Origin: Stagnimonas sp.
Lineage (GTDB): Bacteria; Pseudomonadota; Gammaproteobacteria; Nevskiales; Nevskiaceae
Assembly: GCA_030652575.1 (NCBI GenBank)
Contig: JAUSQI010000154.1
Coordinates: 1 to 64,000, forward strand
Length of the DNA: 64,000 nt
Direction of reading: 5' to 3'
The stretch's first letter is position 1. Every line of letters begins with the position of its first letter. The position numbers and the translations under genes were made by a program. This document shows, piece after piece, positions 19,650-28,015 of this stretch. The notes beneath the pieces are model-generated. The model searched no databases. It worked only from the letters and a program-made list of their open reading frames with translations, and had not been told where the DNA came from.

Positions 19650-22262
19650 ATGCGTTTTCCGACTGTTTTTGCCGCACTTTTCTGCATCCCTTCGCTACTG
19701 GCCGCAGGCACTCGCAGCGACAAAGCGGCGACGGCACCGAGCGGCGTCTACCTGGCAGGCGACATGCATGTGCACAACGACCACTCGGCCGATGGCTCGG
19801 CACTGCGCCAGGCGCTGGATGGCCGCGGCCCCGGCAATGTCTCGGTGGCCGACCAGATCGGCCAGGGCGTGCAGAACAATCTGGCCTGGATGCCGCTCAC
19901 CGACCATCGCACCTACGACCAGCATTACGACCCGCTGTGGACCTCCAGCGACCTGCTGCTCATCCCCGGCGAGGAGGCCAACGGCAGTCCGCACGCCAAT
20001 GTGCTGGGCGCGGTGGACTGGCTGGTGCAAGGCGTGCCCTACACCGGCCGCCCCGGCTGGAGCGTGCTGCAAACCTCGATCTGGGATGCCCACAGCCAAG
20101 GTGCGGTCTGGAGCCACAACCACCCCGACGACGGCCATGTGAACGACGACGGCACGCCCAACGAAAGCGCCAATGCGGTCGGCGCCGATACGGTGGAAAT
20201 CTGGAACAAGGCCAGCGGCATCGAGACCGAACTGCGCTATGCCGAAAACCGCTGGAACGCGGGGTATCGCTTCGGTGGCGTGGGTGCGTCGGACAACCAC
20301 TTTCGTGAACTGTGGGCCATTGCCGGACCAGGGCTGCCCGCAACCCAGGTGTTCGCGGCAGGGCCCAGCGAGCGCGCCGTGCTGGATGGCCTGCGCGCCG
20401 GCCGCACCGTGATCACCGCGCGCAACGATGGCATTGCCCCGGTGGTGAGCCTGGAAGCCGATCTACAGAAGGACGGTATTTTCGAGGCCATTGTCGGCGA
20501 CGAGGTGGTGGCTCCGGCCGGCACGGCGGGCCAGTTGCGCGTGCGCATCCAGCGCGGCACCGGCAGCACGGTGACGATCTATAAAAACCCCGGCCGCGCC
20601 GTGCCCGAAGGCGTGTTTGCCCGCTATCAGCCGCTGCTGCCGGACGACAGCCGCAACTTCGACATCACCGCAACGGATGCGCAGACCTGGTACTACGTCG
20701 AAGTGCGTGGCCCCGGTGAGATCGATGCCGTCAACACCGACGATCTCGCCGCCGCACTCAATCCGCTCAACCTGCTGAATGCGCGTCGTGCCATCAGCAG
20801 CCCGATTTTCATCGGCCCGATGCTGGCCGTGCCGCAGGGCGAGCAGCCGCTGCCTGTCGACATCGGCAGCGATGACGGCGCGGTGCTCGCGCTCGGCGAG
20901 CCGCAGCAGTTTTCGGGCTTCCCGGATATCGCCGTCGGTGGCGGCGTCACACACATCGTCGCCGAGCAGCACGAAGCTGGCAGTACGCATCTGCACTACC
21001 GCCACCTGCCCACAGAGGGCAGCGCTGCGCCCGCGACCGACCTGGCACCGCTCAGCAACACGGCACGCTTCCCGCGCATCGCGGCGGCGGGGCTCAAGGT
21101 CTGCGTCACCTGGCAGGACGAACGCAAAGGCCAGGTGCCGCGTCGCCCGGCGATCTACCTGCGTTGCTCAGCCGACAACGGCAGCAGTTGGCAAGCCGAG
21201 CAGCTCGTGCGCAGCATCGAGGGCCGCGCCGAACGCCCGGCGATTGCCCTCACAGCCGACGGCACGCCCGTACTGGTGTGGCAGGAAATCCGCGCCAATG
21301 AACCGTTCGATGTCTTCGCACAGGTGATCGGCGTCGATGCCGAGCCGGTCAACGTCTCGCGCGGCGACAAGCGCTTCAACGCCGCCAACTTGCTGGATAC
21401 CCGCAGCGCCCTATGGCCGACCTCGGTCTGGCCTGCGGTGGCGGTTCGTGCCGATGGCCTGATGGCGCTGGCCTACCACGACAACCGCGACGATCTCGAC
21501 CCGCTGTGGACCGGGCAGGTGCTGGTGGGCGACGGCACCGAAACCGACCACTGGAAAGTGCGCGTGCACATGCGCAAACCGCAGCAAACCGCCTGGGGCG
21601 CGGCGGTGGTGCTGGGCTGGCTCGGCGAAGCCAATCGCCATGCCAGCCTTGCCTTCACAGGTGCCGGCAGTCTGGTGACCGCCTGGGATGCGCTGGAAGC
21701 CAACCCCAGCGGCCGCAACCGTGCCATCCGCTATGCGCTGTCCAGCGACGACGGTGCCAGCTTCGACAACGCCAGTGAGCCTCTGGCCATTGCGCTCGAT
21801 GCCGCCGCCGACAGCCAGCATCCGCGACTGGGGCAGGAACCCGATGGCCGCGTGCGCGCCGTCTGGACCGACAACCGCGCGGCCGATTGGCGTTGGCGGA
21901 CAATGACCGCACTGCTGAGCACTGAAGGCCAGTGGGACGCTGGCACGCTGCTGATGGCCAGGGGCATCAACACCTGGCCCGCCACGGCGGGCGGCGCGAT
22001 GGTGCTGGCCAGCACCCGCAATGCCCAACGCCTGCAGCGGGACGCGACCCAGCAGATCTATGCGCTGCCGCGCGCCACACAGGTCGTGCCGCCGGTGGTG
22101 CCGCCGACAAACCCACCTGTCATCGTGCCCGCGCCCGGCGCCGATGCGGATCAACTCAAGGGCCGCTTTGGGGGCGGCGCACTGAGTCTTGCGTTGCTGG
22201 GCGTGCTCGGGCTGGCCGCATTGCGCCGCCACCGCGCAGGCATTGGCCAAATCCGTTCATAA
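19650..22262 (+). CDS. Secreted PHP/CehA-like metallohydrolase with GlyGly-CTERM-type tail
   Basis: An 870-residue exported protein. After the signal peptide comes a PHP-type metal site (GDMHVHNDHSADGS with His40, His42, His45; LTDHRTYDQHY; WSHNHPDDGHVNDD), as in CehA/McbA-family esterases and phosphoesterases. The C-terminal half contains sialidase/BNR-like repeats, recognisable from Asp-box-like SADNGSSW and SSDDGASF. The end is a Pro-rich linker, RFGGGALSLALLGVLGLAAL and RRHR: a glycine motif, a helix and a basic tail, matching rhombosortase-processed proteins. The frame is open further upstream, but the signal peptide fixes the start at 19650. Substrate unknown. Confidence 0.82.
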   Translation: MRFPTVFAALFCIPSLLAAGTRSDKAATAPSGVYLAGDMHVHNDHSADGSALRQALDGRGPGNVSVADQIGQGVQNNLAWMPLTDHRTYDQHYDPLWTSSDLLLIPGEEANGSPHANVLGAVDWLVQGVPYTGRPGWSVLQTSIWDAHSQGAVWSHNHPDDGHVNDDGTPNESANAVGADTVEIWNKASGIETELRYAENRWNAGYRFGGVGASDNHFRELWAIAGPGLPATQVFAAGPSERAVLDGLRAGRTVITARNDGIAPVVSLEADLQKDGIFEAIVGDEVVAPAGTAGQLRVRIQRGTGSTVTIYKNPGRAVPEGVFARYQPLLPDDSRNFDITATDAQTWYYVEVRGPGEIDAVNTDDLAAALNPLNLLNARRAISSPIFIGPMLAVPQGEQPLPVDIGSDDGAVLALGEPQQFSGFPDIAVGGGVTHIVAEQHEAGSTHLHYRHLPTEGSAAPATDLAPLSNTARFPRIAAAGLKVCVTWQDERKGQVPRRPAIYLRCSADNGSSWQAEQLVRSIEGRAERPAIALTADGTPVLVWQEIRANEPFDVFAQVIGVDAEPVNVSRGDKRFNAANLLDTRSALWPTSVWPAVAVRADGLMALAYHDNRDDLDPLWTGQVLVGDGTETDHWKVRVHMRKPQQTAWGAAVVLGWLGEANRHASLAFTGAGSLVTAWDALEANPSGRNRAIRYALSSDDGASFDNASEPLAIALDAAADSQHPRLGQEPDGRVRAVWTDNRAADWRWRTMTALLSTEGQWDAGTLLMARGINTWPATAGGAMVLASTRNAQRLQRDATQQIYALPRATQVVPPVVPPTNPPVIVPAPGADADQLKGRFGGGALSLALLGVLGLAALRRHRAGIGQIRS

Positions 22263-22281
22263 AGTTCAGATTAAGTTCAGA
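22262..22281 (+). promoter_or_regulatory. Direct repeat AAGTTCAGA x2, 11-bp spacing
   Basis: AAGTTCAGA occurs at 22262-22270 and again at 22273-22281, exactly one helical turn apart, as expected for an OmpR/PhoP-family dimer. It lies upstream of the PepSY-like gene and the PhoP-like operon, so autoregulation is a plausible reading. No experimental support. Confidence 0.5.
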
Positions 22282-22346
22282 CGCTGACCTTAACGTCTAG
22301 TCCGTGCCTGCTCAGCAGGTTCTGGTTTTCCGAGGACTGCCCTGCC

Positions 22347-22421
22347 ATGAAGCCGCTCACTCAACCCATCGCCGCGCTGTCGGCATGTGTTCTGTGCGCA
22401 TCCCAGCAGGCTGTTGCGTGA
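22347..22421 (+). CDS. 24-residue ORF that is only a signal peptide
   Basis: ATG to TGA gives MKPLTQPIAALSACVLCASQ followed by QAVA. This is a complete Sec-type signal sequence (basic N-region, hydrophobic core, AVA cleavage site) with a stop codon directly after the cleavage motif. GAGG lies 11 bases upstream of the ATG. It ends 4 bases before the next gene, which has its own signal peptide in another frame. Either a leader peptide or the remnant of a truncated exported protein. Whether it is translated is unknown. Confidence 0.4.
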   Translation: MKPLTQPIAALSACVLCASQQAVA

Positions 22422-22425
22422 AAGC

Positions 22426-22749
22426 ATGAATATGAAGATGCGAATCTCTGCACTGGCATTGGCTGCGTTTCTCGCGGTGCCGCTGGCTGCAATGGCCTTG
22501 CCCATTTTCGGCAAGCCAAAACTTGAAGACCGACGCGGTGGCGACAGTTTTTTGCCCCGCAGCCAGGCGCAGGAAGCGCCCAGCGATAACGGGCAAGGCG
22601 TGCCAGGTTTGAGTGCCAACGAGGCAGCGCGCCAAGCGCAGTCTCTCAATGGCGGCGGTCGTGTGTTGTCGGTTGAACAGGCCAACGGCGGCTGGCGCGT
22701 GAAATTGCTGAAAGACGGCAACGTGCGGTTCGTTTTCGTGCAGCAGTGA
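22426..22749 (+). CDS. Small periplasmic PepSY-like protein
   Basis: A 107-residue exported protein. The signal peptide MNMKMRISALALAAFLAVPL ends near AMALP. The mature part finishes with SANEAARQAQSLNGGGRVLS and VEQANGGWRVKLLKDG, a helix-strand-strand pattern matching a single PepSY-like domain. Small PepSY proteins of this kind often lie just upstream of PhoPQ-type operons in Xanthomonas-like bacteria and are thought to act as periplasmic modulators or targets. The PepSY assignment is by pattern, not by search. Confidence 0.7.
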   Translation: MNMKMRISALALAAFLAVPLAAMALPIFGKPKLEDRRGGDSFLPRSQAQEAPSDNGQGVPGLSANEAARQAQSLNGGGRVLSVEQANGGWRVKLLKDGNVRFVFVQQ

Positions 22750-22815
22750 TTGGCTGCATCCATCGTTTCTCGAGATTTTTTGCGGTATCGCACAACCCCA
22801 CACGAGGTAGTACCC

Positions 22816-23511
22816 ATGCGAATTCTGGTCGTTGAAGATGATGCCGCCCTGCGCGAGCAAATTTGTGAAGCGCTGCGCGGCGAAGGTTATGTCGCCGAAT
22901 CCGCCGCCGATGGCGAGCAGGGTTTGTACATGGCCCAGGAATATCCCATTGATCTCGCCATCGTCGACCTTGGCCTGCCCAAGCTGACCGGCATCGATCT
23001 CATCAAGCGCCTGCGCAAGGGCACGGGCAGCTCGACCGGCCCGCGCAGCGTGCCGGTGCTGATCCTCACCGCTCGCGATGGCTGGCAGAACAAGGTGGAA
23101 GGTTTGGAGGCCGGCGCTGACGACTATCTCGTCAAGCCGTTCCAGACCCCCGAATTGCTGGCCCGCGCCCGCGCCCTGTTGCGCCGTGCCGGCGGCTGGG
23201 CGTCGGCCAAGCTGGTGTCGGGCCAGATTGAACTCGATACCACCGCCAAGGCCCTGAAGGTCGGCGAGCGTCCTGTGGACCTCACCAGCTACGAGTACCG
23301 CGTGCTGGAATATCTTCTGACCAATGCTGGCAAGGTGATCTCGAAATCCGAGTTGTCGGAACACCTGTATGCAGAAGAGGATGAGCGCGACAGCAACGTG
23401 ATCGAGGTATTCATCCGCCGCCTGCGCCTGAAGATCGACCCCGAGGCCACGCTCAATCCGATCACGACGTTGCGGGGCTCAGGCTACCGCTGGGATCTGC
23501 CACGCGCCTAG
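22816..23511 (+). CDS. phoP: OmpR/PhoP-family response regulator
   Basis: A 231-residue response regulator. The receiver domain (1-120) has the acidic pair VVEDD (Asp8, Asp9), phospho-acceptor Asp51 (IVDLGLP), Thr in ILTARD and Lys in LVKPF. The C-terminal winged helix (about 130-228) ends ITTLRGSGYRWD, typical of OmpR-type DNA-binding domains. A GAGG ribosome site 8 bases before the ATG at 22816 fixes the start. The kinase gene follows after 26 bases. PhoP is the closest assignment, based on the partner's PhoQ-like H-box; the signal sensed is not known. Confidence 0.88.
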   Translation: MRILVVEDDAALREQICEALRGEGYVAESAADGEQGLYMAQEYPIDLAIVDLGLPKLTGIDLIKRLRKGTGSSTGPRSVPVLILTARDGWQNKVEGLEAGADDYLVKPFQTPELLARARALLRRAGGWASAKLVSGQIELDTTAKALKVGERPVDLTSYEYRVLEYLLTNAGKVISKSELSEHLYAEEDERDSNVIEVFIRRLRLKIDPEATLNPITTLRGSGYRWDLPRA

Positions 23512-23537
23512 CCGTACGACGATGACTTTCTAGCACC

Positions 23538-24869
23538 GTGTTTTCACTCCGCCTGAGGCTGTTGCTAGCGACTTCACTGACGCTGGCATTCTTCCTCGTA
23601 TTCGGCGGCGTGAGTCTCAACCGCGCGTTCGAAGCCAGCGCCCAGCAGTCGCAGATGGAGCGTATGCAGGCCATCACCTATGCGCTGCTGGGTGGGGCCG
23701 AGCCCAACGAATACGGCGCGCTGTCGTTTGCCGACGACAAGCTGCCGGACACGCGACTACAGGCGCCGCAATCCGGGCTGGAGGCCGCGTTGTTCGGCGA
23801 CTCGTCCGGCCTGCTGTGGGGCTCGCCGAGCCTTGGCGACGACATGCCCACACCTGCGGCGCAGCCTGTCGGTGAATGGCGCTTCGAGCATTTGCAGAAA
23901 CGTTTCGTGCTGATGTTCGGCATCAGCTACGGCAGCGACGCCGAAGCCAAGCACGACTACACCCTGATGCTGGCCGAGGACAGCGCCCTGTACGAAGCAC
24001 AGATCCGCGCCTATCGCCGCACGCTGTTCGCCTGGCTGGGTGGCGGTGCCGCCGTGCTCCTGCTGCTGCAGGGCGCGGTGATGCGCTGGAGCCTACGCCC
24101 CCTGCGGCGACTGGTGCGGGAACTGGGCGAGATCGAAGGCGGCACGCGTGAGCGTATCGAAGGGCGATATCCGTCGGAGCTTCAGCCGCTCACCGAAGGC
24201 CTGAACGCGATGATCGTCAACGAGCGCAGCCAGCAAGGGCGCTATCGCAACGCGCTGGGCGACCTCGCGCACTCCCTCAAAACACCGCTGGCCGTGCTGC
24301 ATGGCATTGCCGAGCGGCCGCTGACGCCGCAGAACCAGGTGGAGCATCAGAAGCTGCTGGTCGAGCAGGTGGGCCGCATGGGCCACATCGTGCAGCACCA
24401 GCTCAAGCGTGCCGCCACCGTGGGCACGCGCGTGCTGGCCGAACCGACGGCGATACGCCCGCTGGTCGAGAAGATCACCGGCGCACTGGTCAAGGTCTAT
24501 CACACGCGCCGGCTCGCGTTCGAGATCGATATCCCCGCCGACCTGCGTCTGAGGGCGGATAGCGGCGACCTCTACGAACTGATCGGCAATTTGCTCGACA
24601 ACGCCTGCAAGTACGGCGACAGCCGCGTGCGCATCACGGCGCTACGTGAGCGCTGGCAGGTGATGGTGAGCGTCGAAGACGATGGCCCCGGGTTCCCCGA
24701 AGAAGCCGTGCACCTGCTCGAACGCGGCATCCGCGCCGACACCCGCCATGAAGGTCAGGGGCTAGGACTCGGTGCGGTGAAAGACATCGTCGATGCCTAT
24801 CAGGGCCAGCTCCAGCTGGAGCAGAGCGAGCTCGGCGGCGGGCGCGTGATCGTGCGGTTTTCGGCCTAG
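23538..24869 (+). CDS. phoQ: PhoQ-like sensor histidine kinase
   Basis: A 443-residue membrane kinase starting with GTG. TM1 (about residues 5-25), a periplasmic sensor loop (about 30-160), TM2 (about 163-185), a HAMP-like linker, then the H-box [15 protein letters not shown] with phospho-acceptor His245. [10 protein letters not shown] is characteristic of PhoQ-type kinases. The ATPase domain shows the N-box LLDNACKYG and G-boxes EDDGPGFP and GQGLGLGAV. Forms a two-component operon with the preceding regulator. The periplasmic loop is moderately acidic, but I cannot say it binds Mg2+. Its last four bases overlap the end of orn. Confidence 0.88.
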   Translation: MFSLRLRLLLATSLTLAFFLVFGGVSLNRAFEASAQQSQMERMQAITYALLGGAEPNEYGALSFADDKLPDTRLQAPQSGLEAALFGDSSGLLWGSPSLGDDMPTPAAQPVGEWRFEHLQKRFVLMFGISYGSDAEAKHDYTLMLAEDSALYEAQIRAYRRTLFAWLGGGAAVLLLLQGAVMRWSLRPLRRLVRELGEIEGGTRERIEGRYPSELQPLTEGLNAMIVNERSQQGRYRNALGDLAHSLKTPLAVLHGIAERPLTPQNQVEHQKLLVEQVGRMGHIVQHQLKRAATVGTRVLAEPTAIRPLVEKITGALVKVYHTRRLAFEIDIPADLRLRADSGDLYELIGNLLDNACKYGDSRVRITALRERWQVMVSVEDDGPGFPEEAVHLLERGIRADTRHEGQGLGLGAVKDIVDAYQGQLQLEQSELGGGRVIVRFSA

Positions 24870-25411
24870 CAGCGAAACAGGTGCTTGCGGTAGTGCTTCA
24901 ACTCCGCCACCGACTCCCGGATGTCGTCCAGAGCCTGATGTGCCGCTTCTTTCTTGAGCCTTCGCAGCGTCTCCGGCGCCCAGCGCGAGGCCAGCTCTTT
25001 CACCGTCGAGACATCGAGGTTCCGGTAGTGGAAGAAGCGCTCCAGCTCCGGCATCCAGCGCACCAGGAAACGGCGGTCCTGGCAGATGGAGTTGCCGCAG
25101 ATCGGTGAGGCGCGCGCCGGCACCCACTGCCGCAAAAAATCGATAGTGGCGCGCTGCACGTCGGCTTCGAGCAGCGTCGAATCTTTCACCCGTTTCACCA
25201 AGCCGGAACGGCCGTGCGTGCGCTGGTTCCACTCGTCCATCATCGCCAGCACGGCATCGCTCTGATGCACCGCCATCACTGGGCCTTCGGCAAGCAGGTT
25301 CAGGTCCTTGTCGGTTACCAGTGTCGCGATCTCGATGATGCGGTCCTGCTGAGGATCGAGACCGGTCATTTCAAGGTCGATCCAGACGAGGTTGCTAGGG
25401 CTGTAGCTCAT
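24866..25411 (-). CDS. orn: Oligoribonuclease
   Basis: A 181-residue DEDDh 3'-5' exonuclease that degrades 2-5-nt RNA fragments and linear dinucleotides such as pGpG. The catalytic residues are visible: Asp and Glu in [10 protein letters not shown], Asp in [11 protein letters not shown], and His and Asp in [10 protein letters not shown]. The ATG at 25411 matches the usual N-terminus; upstream codons read into the adjacent repeat and are rejected. As with purN, no ribosome site is visible because an inverted repeat ends 6 bases from the start codon. Confidence 0.96.
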   Translation of the reverse strand: MSYSPSNLVWIDLEMTGLDPQQDRIIEIATLVTDKDLNLLAEGPVMAVHQSDAVLAMMDEWNQRTHGRSGLVKRVKDSTLLEADVQRATIDFLRQWVPARASPICGNSICQDRRFLVRWMPELERFFHYRNLDVSTVKELASRWAPETLRRLKKEAAHQALDDIRESVAELKHYRKHLFRC

Positions 25412-25417
25412 TTTTAT

Positions 25418-25507
25418 AGAAGCGGGGACAGGGGATGGGTTACAGGGTACAGGGTATGGCGTCGGCGCTTTTACCCATCCCCCGTACCCAGCCCCCATCC
25501 CCGCTTT
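25418..25507. repeat. G/C-rich intergenic inverted repeat, copy 2
   Basis: The second member of the family at 4961-5055: the left arm begins AGAAGCGGGGACAGGGGATG and continues with ACAGGGTATGG; the right arm reads ACCCATCCCCCGTACCCAG, then CCCCCATCCCCGCTTT. The loop differs from copy 1. It sits between orn and the divergent cystathionine beta-synthase gene, and ends 6 bases from the orn start codon. Confidence 0.75.
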
Positions 25508-25571
25508 GGCTCTCGACAGAAAACACCAATGTCTCTGCTAGCCTCGACCTAACTCCATCTGGAAAACGCCC

Positions 25572-26939
25572 ATGCGCCGCGACGGTCACGTCTTGAACAC
25601 CATCGGCAACACGCCGCTGGTCGAGCTGAAAAATCTGGATACCGGCCCCTGCCGGCTGTTCGTCAAACTCGAAAACCAGAATCCCACCGGCTCGATCAAG
25701 GATCGCATCGGTCTCTCGATGGTCGAGGCGGCCGAACGCCTGGGCCATATCAAGCCCGGCGGCACGCTGATCGAGGCCACCGCCGGCAACACGGGCCTGG
25801 GCCTGGCGCTGGTCGCCGCGCAGAAAGGCTACAAGATCATTCTCGTCATCCCGGACAAGATGGCGCAGGAGAAAATCCTGCACCTGCGCGCACTCGGTGC
25901 CGATTGCCGCATCACCCGCAGCGATGTCGGCAAGGGCCACCCCGAGTATTACCAGGACATCGCCGAGCGTTTGAGCACGGAGATTCCCAACAGTTTCTAC
26001 GTCAACCAGTTCGCCAATCCGGCGAACCCTTTTGCGCACGAGGCAACCACCGGGCCCGAGATCTGGGCGCAGACCGAACACATGCTGGATGCGGTGGTGG
26101 TGGGCGTGGGCAGCGGCGGCACGCTGAGCGGCCTCGGCCGCTACTTTGCGCGCGTCGCCCCGCAGGTGCAGATGGTGGTAGCCGACCCGATCGGCTCGAT
26201 CCTGGAACCCTTGATCGAGCGTGGTGAAAACATCACGCCCGGCAGCTGGCTGGTGGAAGGCATCGGCGAGGATTTCATCCCGCCTAACTGCGACTTGAGC
26301 CTTGCCAAAAAAGCGTATGCGATCAGCGACGCGGAAAGCTTCTTCACCGCCCGCGAAGTGCTCGCCAAGGAAGGCATTCTCGGTGGCTCGTCGACGGGCA
26401 CCCTGGTGGCCGCTGCGCTGCGCTATTGCCGCGAGCAAACCGCGCCGAAGCGCGTGGTCACTTTCATCTGCGACAGCGGCAACAAGTACCTGACCAAGAT
26501 GTACAACGATTTCTGGATGTTCGAGCAGGGCCTGCTCGACCGGCCCAAGCAAGGCAACCTCATCGATCTCATCGTGCGGCGTTATCAGGAGGGCAGTGTT
26601 GCCACCCTTGCACCCAACGAGACGCTGTTGCAGGCCTATCGGCGCATGAAGCTGTTCGACGTCAGCCAACTGCCGGTGATGGAGGGCGAGCGCATCGTCG
26701 GCATCCTCGACGAGAGCGATGTATTGCTCAGCGTGCAGGGCGATCCGGCACGGTTTTCGCAGAGCGTGGCCAGTGCCATGTGCGCGACGGTGGTCACCAT
26801 CGCGCCGAATGCCCCGATTCAGGAGCTGCTGCCAATCTTCGCCAAGGATCTCGTCGCCGTGGTTTCCGATCACGGCCGTTTTGTGGGTCTCATCACCAAG
26901 ATTGATCTCTTGAACTATCTGCGAAAACAACTGGGCTAA
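25572..26939 (+). CDS. cbs: Cystathionine beta-synthase with C-terminal CBS pair
   Basis: A 455-residue PLP enzyme condensing serine (or acetylserine) with homocysteine to cystathionine. The catalytic core has the PLP lysine in NPTGSIKDR (Lys43), the substrate loop ATAGNTGLGLA, and the phosphate-binding GSGGTLSG. Residues about 335-455 are two CBS motifs ending in GLITKIDLLNYLRKQLG, a regulatory Bateman module. There is no N-terminal heme domain, as expected for bacteria. It is separated from the cystathionine gamma-lyase gene by mipA and an M36 protease. An O-acetylserine sulfhydrylase role cannot be excluded, but the CBS module favours this call. Confidence 0.92.
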   Translation: MRRDGHVLNTIGNTPLVELKNLDTGPCRLFVKLENQNPTGSIKDRIGLSMVEAAERLGHIKPGGTLIEATAGNTGLGLALVAAQKGYKIILVIPDKMAQEKILHLRALGADCRITRSDVGKGHPEYYQDIAERLSTEIPNSFYVNQFANPANPFAHEATTGPEIWAQTEHMLDAVVVGVGSGGTLSGLGRYFARVAPQVQMVVADPIGSILEPLIERGENITPGSWLVEGIGEDFIPPNCDLSLAKKAYAISDAESFFTAREVLAKEGILGGSSTGTLVAAALRYCREQTAPKRVVTFICDSGNKYLTKMYNDFWMFEQGLLDRPKQGNLIDLIVRRYQEGSVATLAPNETLLQAYRRMKLFDVSQLPVMEGERIVGILDESDVLLSVQGDPARFSQSVASAMCATVVTIAPNAPIQELLPIFAKDLVAVVSDHGRFVGLITKIDLLNYLRKQLG

Positions 26940-26942
26940 ATC

Positions 26943-27833
26943 ATGCATCGCATTGCGTCGCAGGCCGTTCTTGGCAGCCTCTTGATATTGATGCTGCAAG
27001 ACGCTTTGGCGGCAGAACCCAGCACCACCCCCGCATCGGTAGTGGCATCCACACCTGCTGCGCGCGGCGAGTTGCCATTGTGGGAACTCGGTATCGCGGC
27101 GGCTGCGGCAGGGTCGCCGGACTATCCCGGCTCGGACCGCAGTCGTGCCCGCGTGTTGCCGCTGCCCTACGGCATCTATCGCGGCAAGACGCTACGTGCG
27201 GACGAGGACGGCCTCAGCAGTCGCTTCCGGTTTTCACCCACGGTGGAGCTGGACTTAAGCTTTGGCGGGGCGCTGCCCGCCGCCAGCAATGGCAATCCCG
27301 CCCGTGAGGGCATGCCCGATCTCGACCTGCTGCTCGAAGTCGGCCCCCAGCTGAGTGTGCTGCTGGCACGGCCGACGCGCAGCACCGCCCTGACGCTGGC
27401 GGTGCCCTTGCGCGCCGTGTTCTCCACCGACTTCGACCGTTTCAAATCCCGCGGTGTGCTGCTGGCCCCGGAGCTGAGCTACACCAACGGCAAGTTTGCG
27501 AGCCGGGGCTGGAGCACGCGCGTCACGCTCGGCACGTCGTTCGCCACCGAACCACTTGCCGACTACTTCTATGAGGTGTCGCCACAGTTTGCGCGGGCCG
27601 ACAGGCCCACTTACGACGCCAGCGGCGGCTATCTGGAATCGAGCCTGACGACGGTGGTGAGCCGCTCCTTCGTCAACGACATCAGCCTGTTCACTTTCGT
27701 GCGTCTTGCCTCACTTCAAGAAGCCACCAACGACCGCAGCCCGCTGTTGCGCGACCAGACCAACATGACGTTCGGCATCGGCCTGGCATACACCTTTCTC
27801 CGGTCGAAAAAAACCGTCTCCAACGAAGACTGA
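26943..27833 (+). CDS. MipA/OmpV-family outer-membrane protein
   Basis: A 296-residue exported beta-barrel. Signal peptide to about residue 23 (DALAA). The mature protein contains WELGIAAAAAGSPDYPGSDR and LPYGIYRGKTLRAD, both typical of the MipA/OmpV family, then repeated amphipathic strands (SSRFRFSPTVELDLSFGGAL; RGWSTRVTLGTSFAT). MipA scaffolds murein hydrolase and synthase in E. coli, but most relatives are uncharacterised porin-like proteins. It starts 3 bases after the cbs stop, so the two are probably co-transcribed, which is an odd functional pairing. Confidence 0.88.
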   Translation: MHRIASQAVLGSLLILMLQDALAAEPSTTPASVVASTPAARGELPLWELGIAAAAAGSPDYPGSDRSRARVLPLPYGIYRGKTLRADEDGLSSRFRFSPTVELDLSFGGALPAASNGNPAREGMPDLDLLLEVGPQLSVLLARPTRSTALTLAVPLRAVFSTDFDRFKSRGVLLAPELSYTNGKFASRGWSTRVTLGTSFATEPLADYFYEVSPQFARADRPTYDASGGYLESSLTTVVSRSFVNDISLFTFVRLASLQEATNDRSPLLRDQTNMTFGIGLAYTFLRSKKTVSNED

Positions 27834-27913
27834 TTGCACAAGCCAAAAATACCGCGTTGAGACATTCGGGACTGATGAAGGGCGCTGGTATTCGAGTACG
27901 CCAGAAATCGTGC

Positions 27914-27959
27914 ACGACCATTTTTTTGGAAGTCGTCAACCAAACGTAAAAATGGTCGT
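27914..27959. repeat. 12-bp inverted repeat upstream of the M36 protease
   Basis: Perfect arms ACGACCATTTTT (27914-27925) and AAAAATGGTCGT (27948-27959) enclose a 22-base loop, ending 56 bases before the protease start. It could terminate the cbs-mipA transcript, form a hairpin in the protease leader, or be an operator. The region 27834-28015 is AT-richer than its surroundings and otherwise holds nothing I recognise. Confidence 0.7.
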
Positions 27960-28015
27960 TGGAAAAGATAGTGGTTACGCCGTTTCCGCGCTCACTCTCA
28001 TTCCAGACCTTGCCC

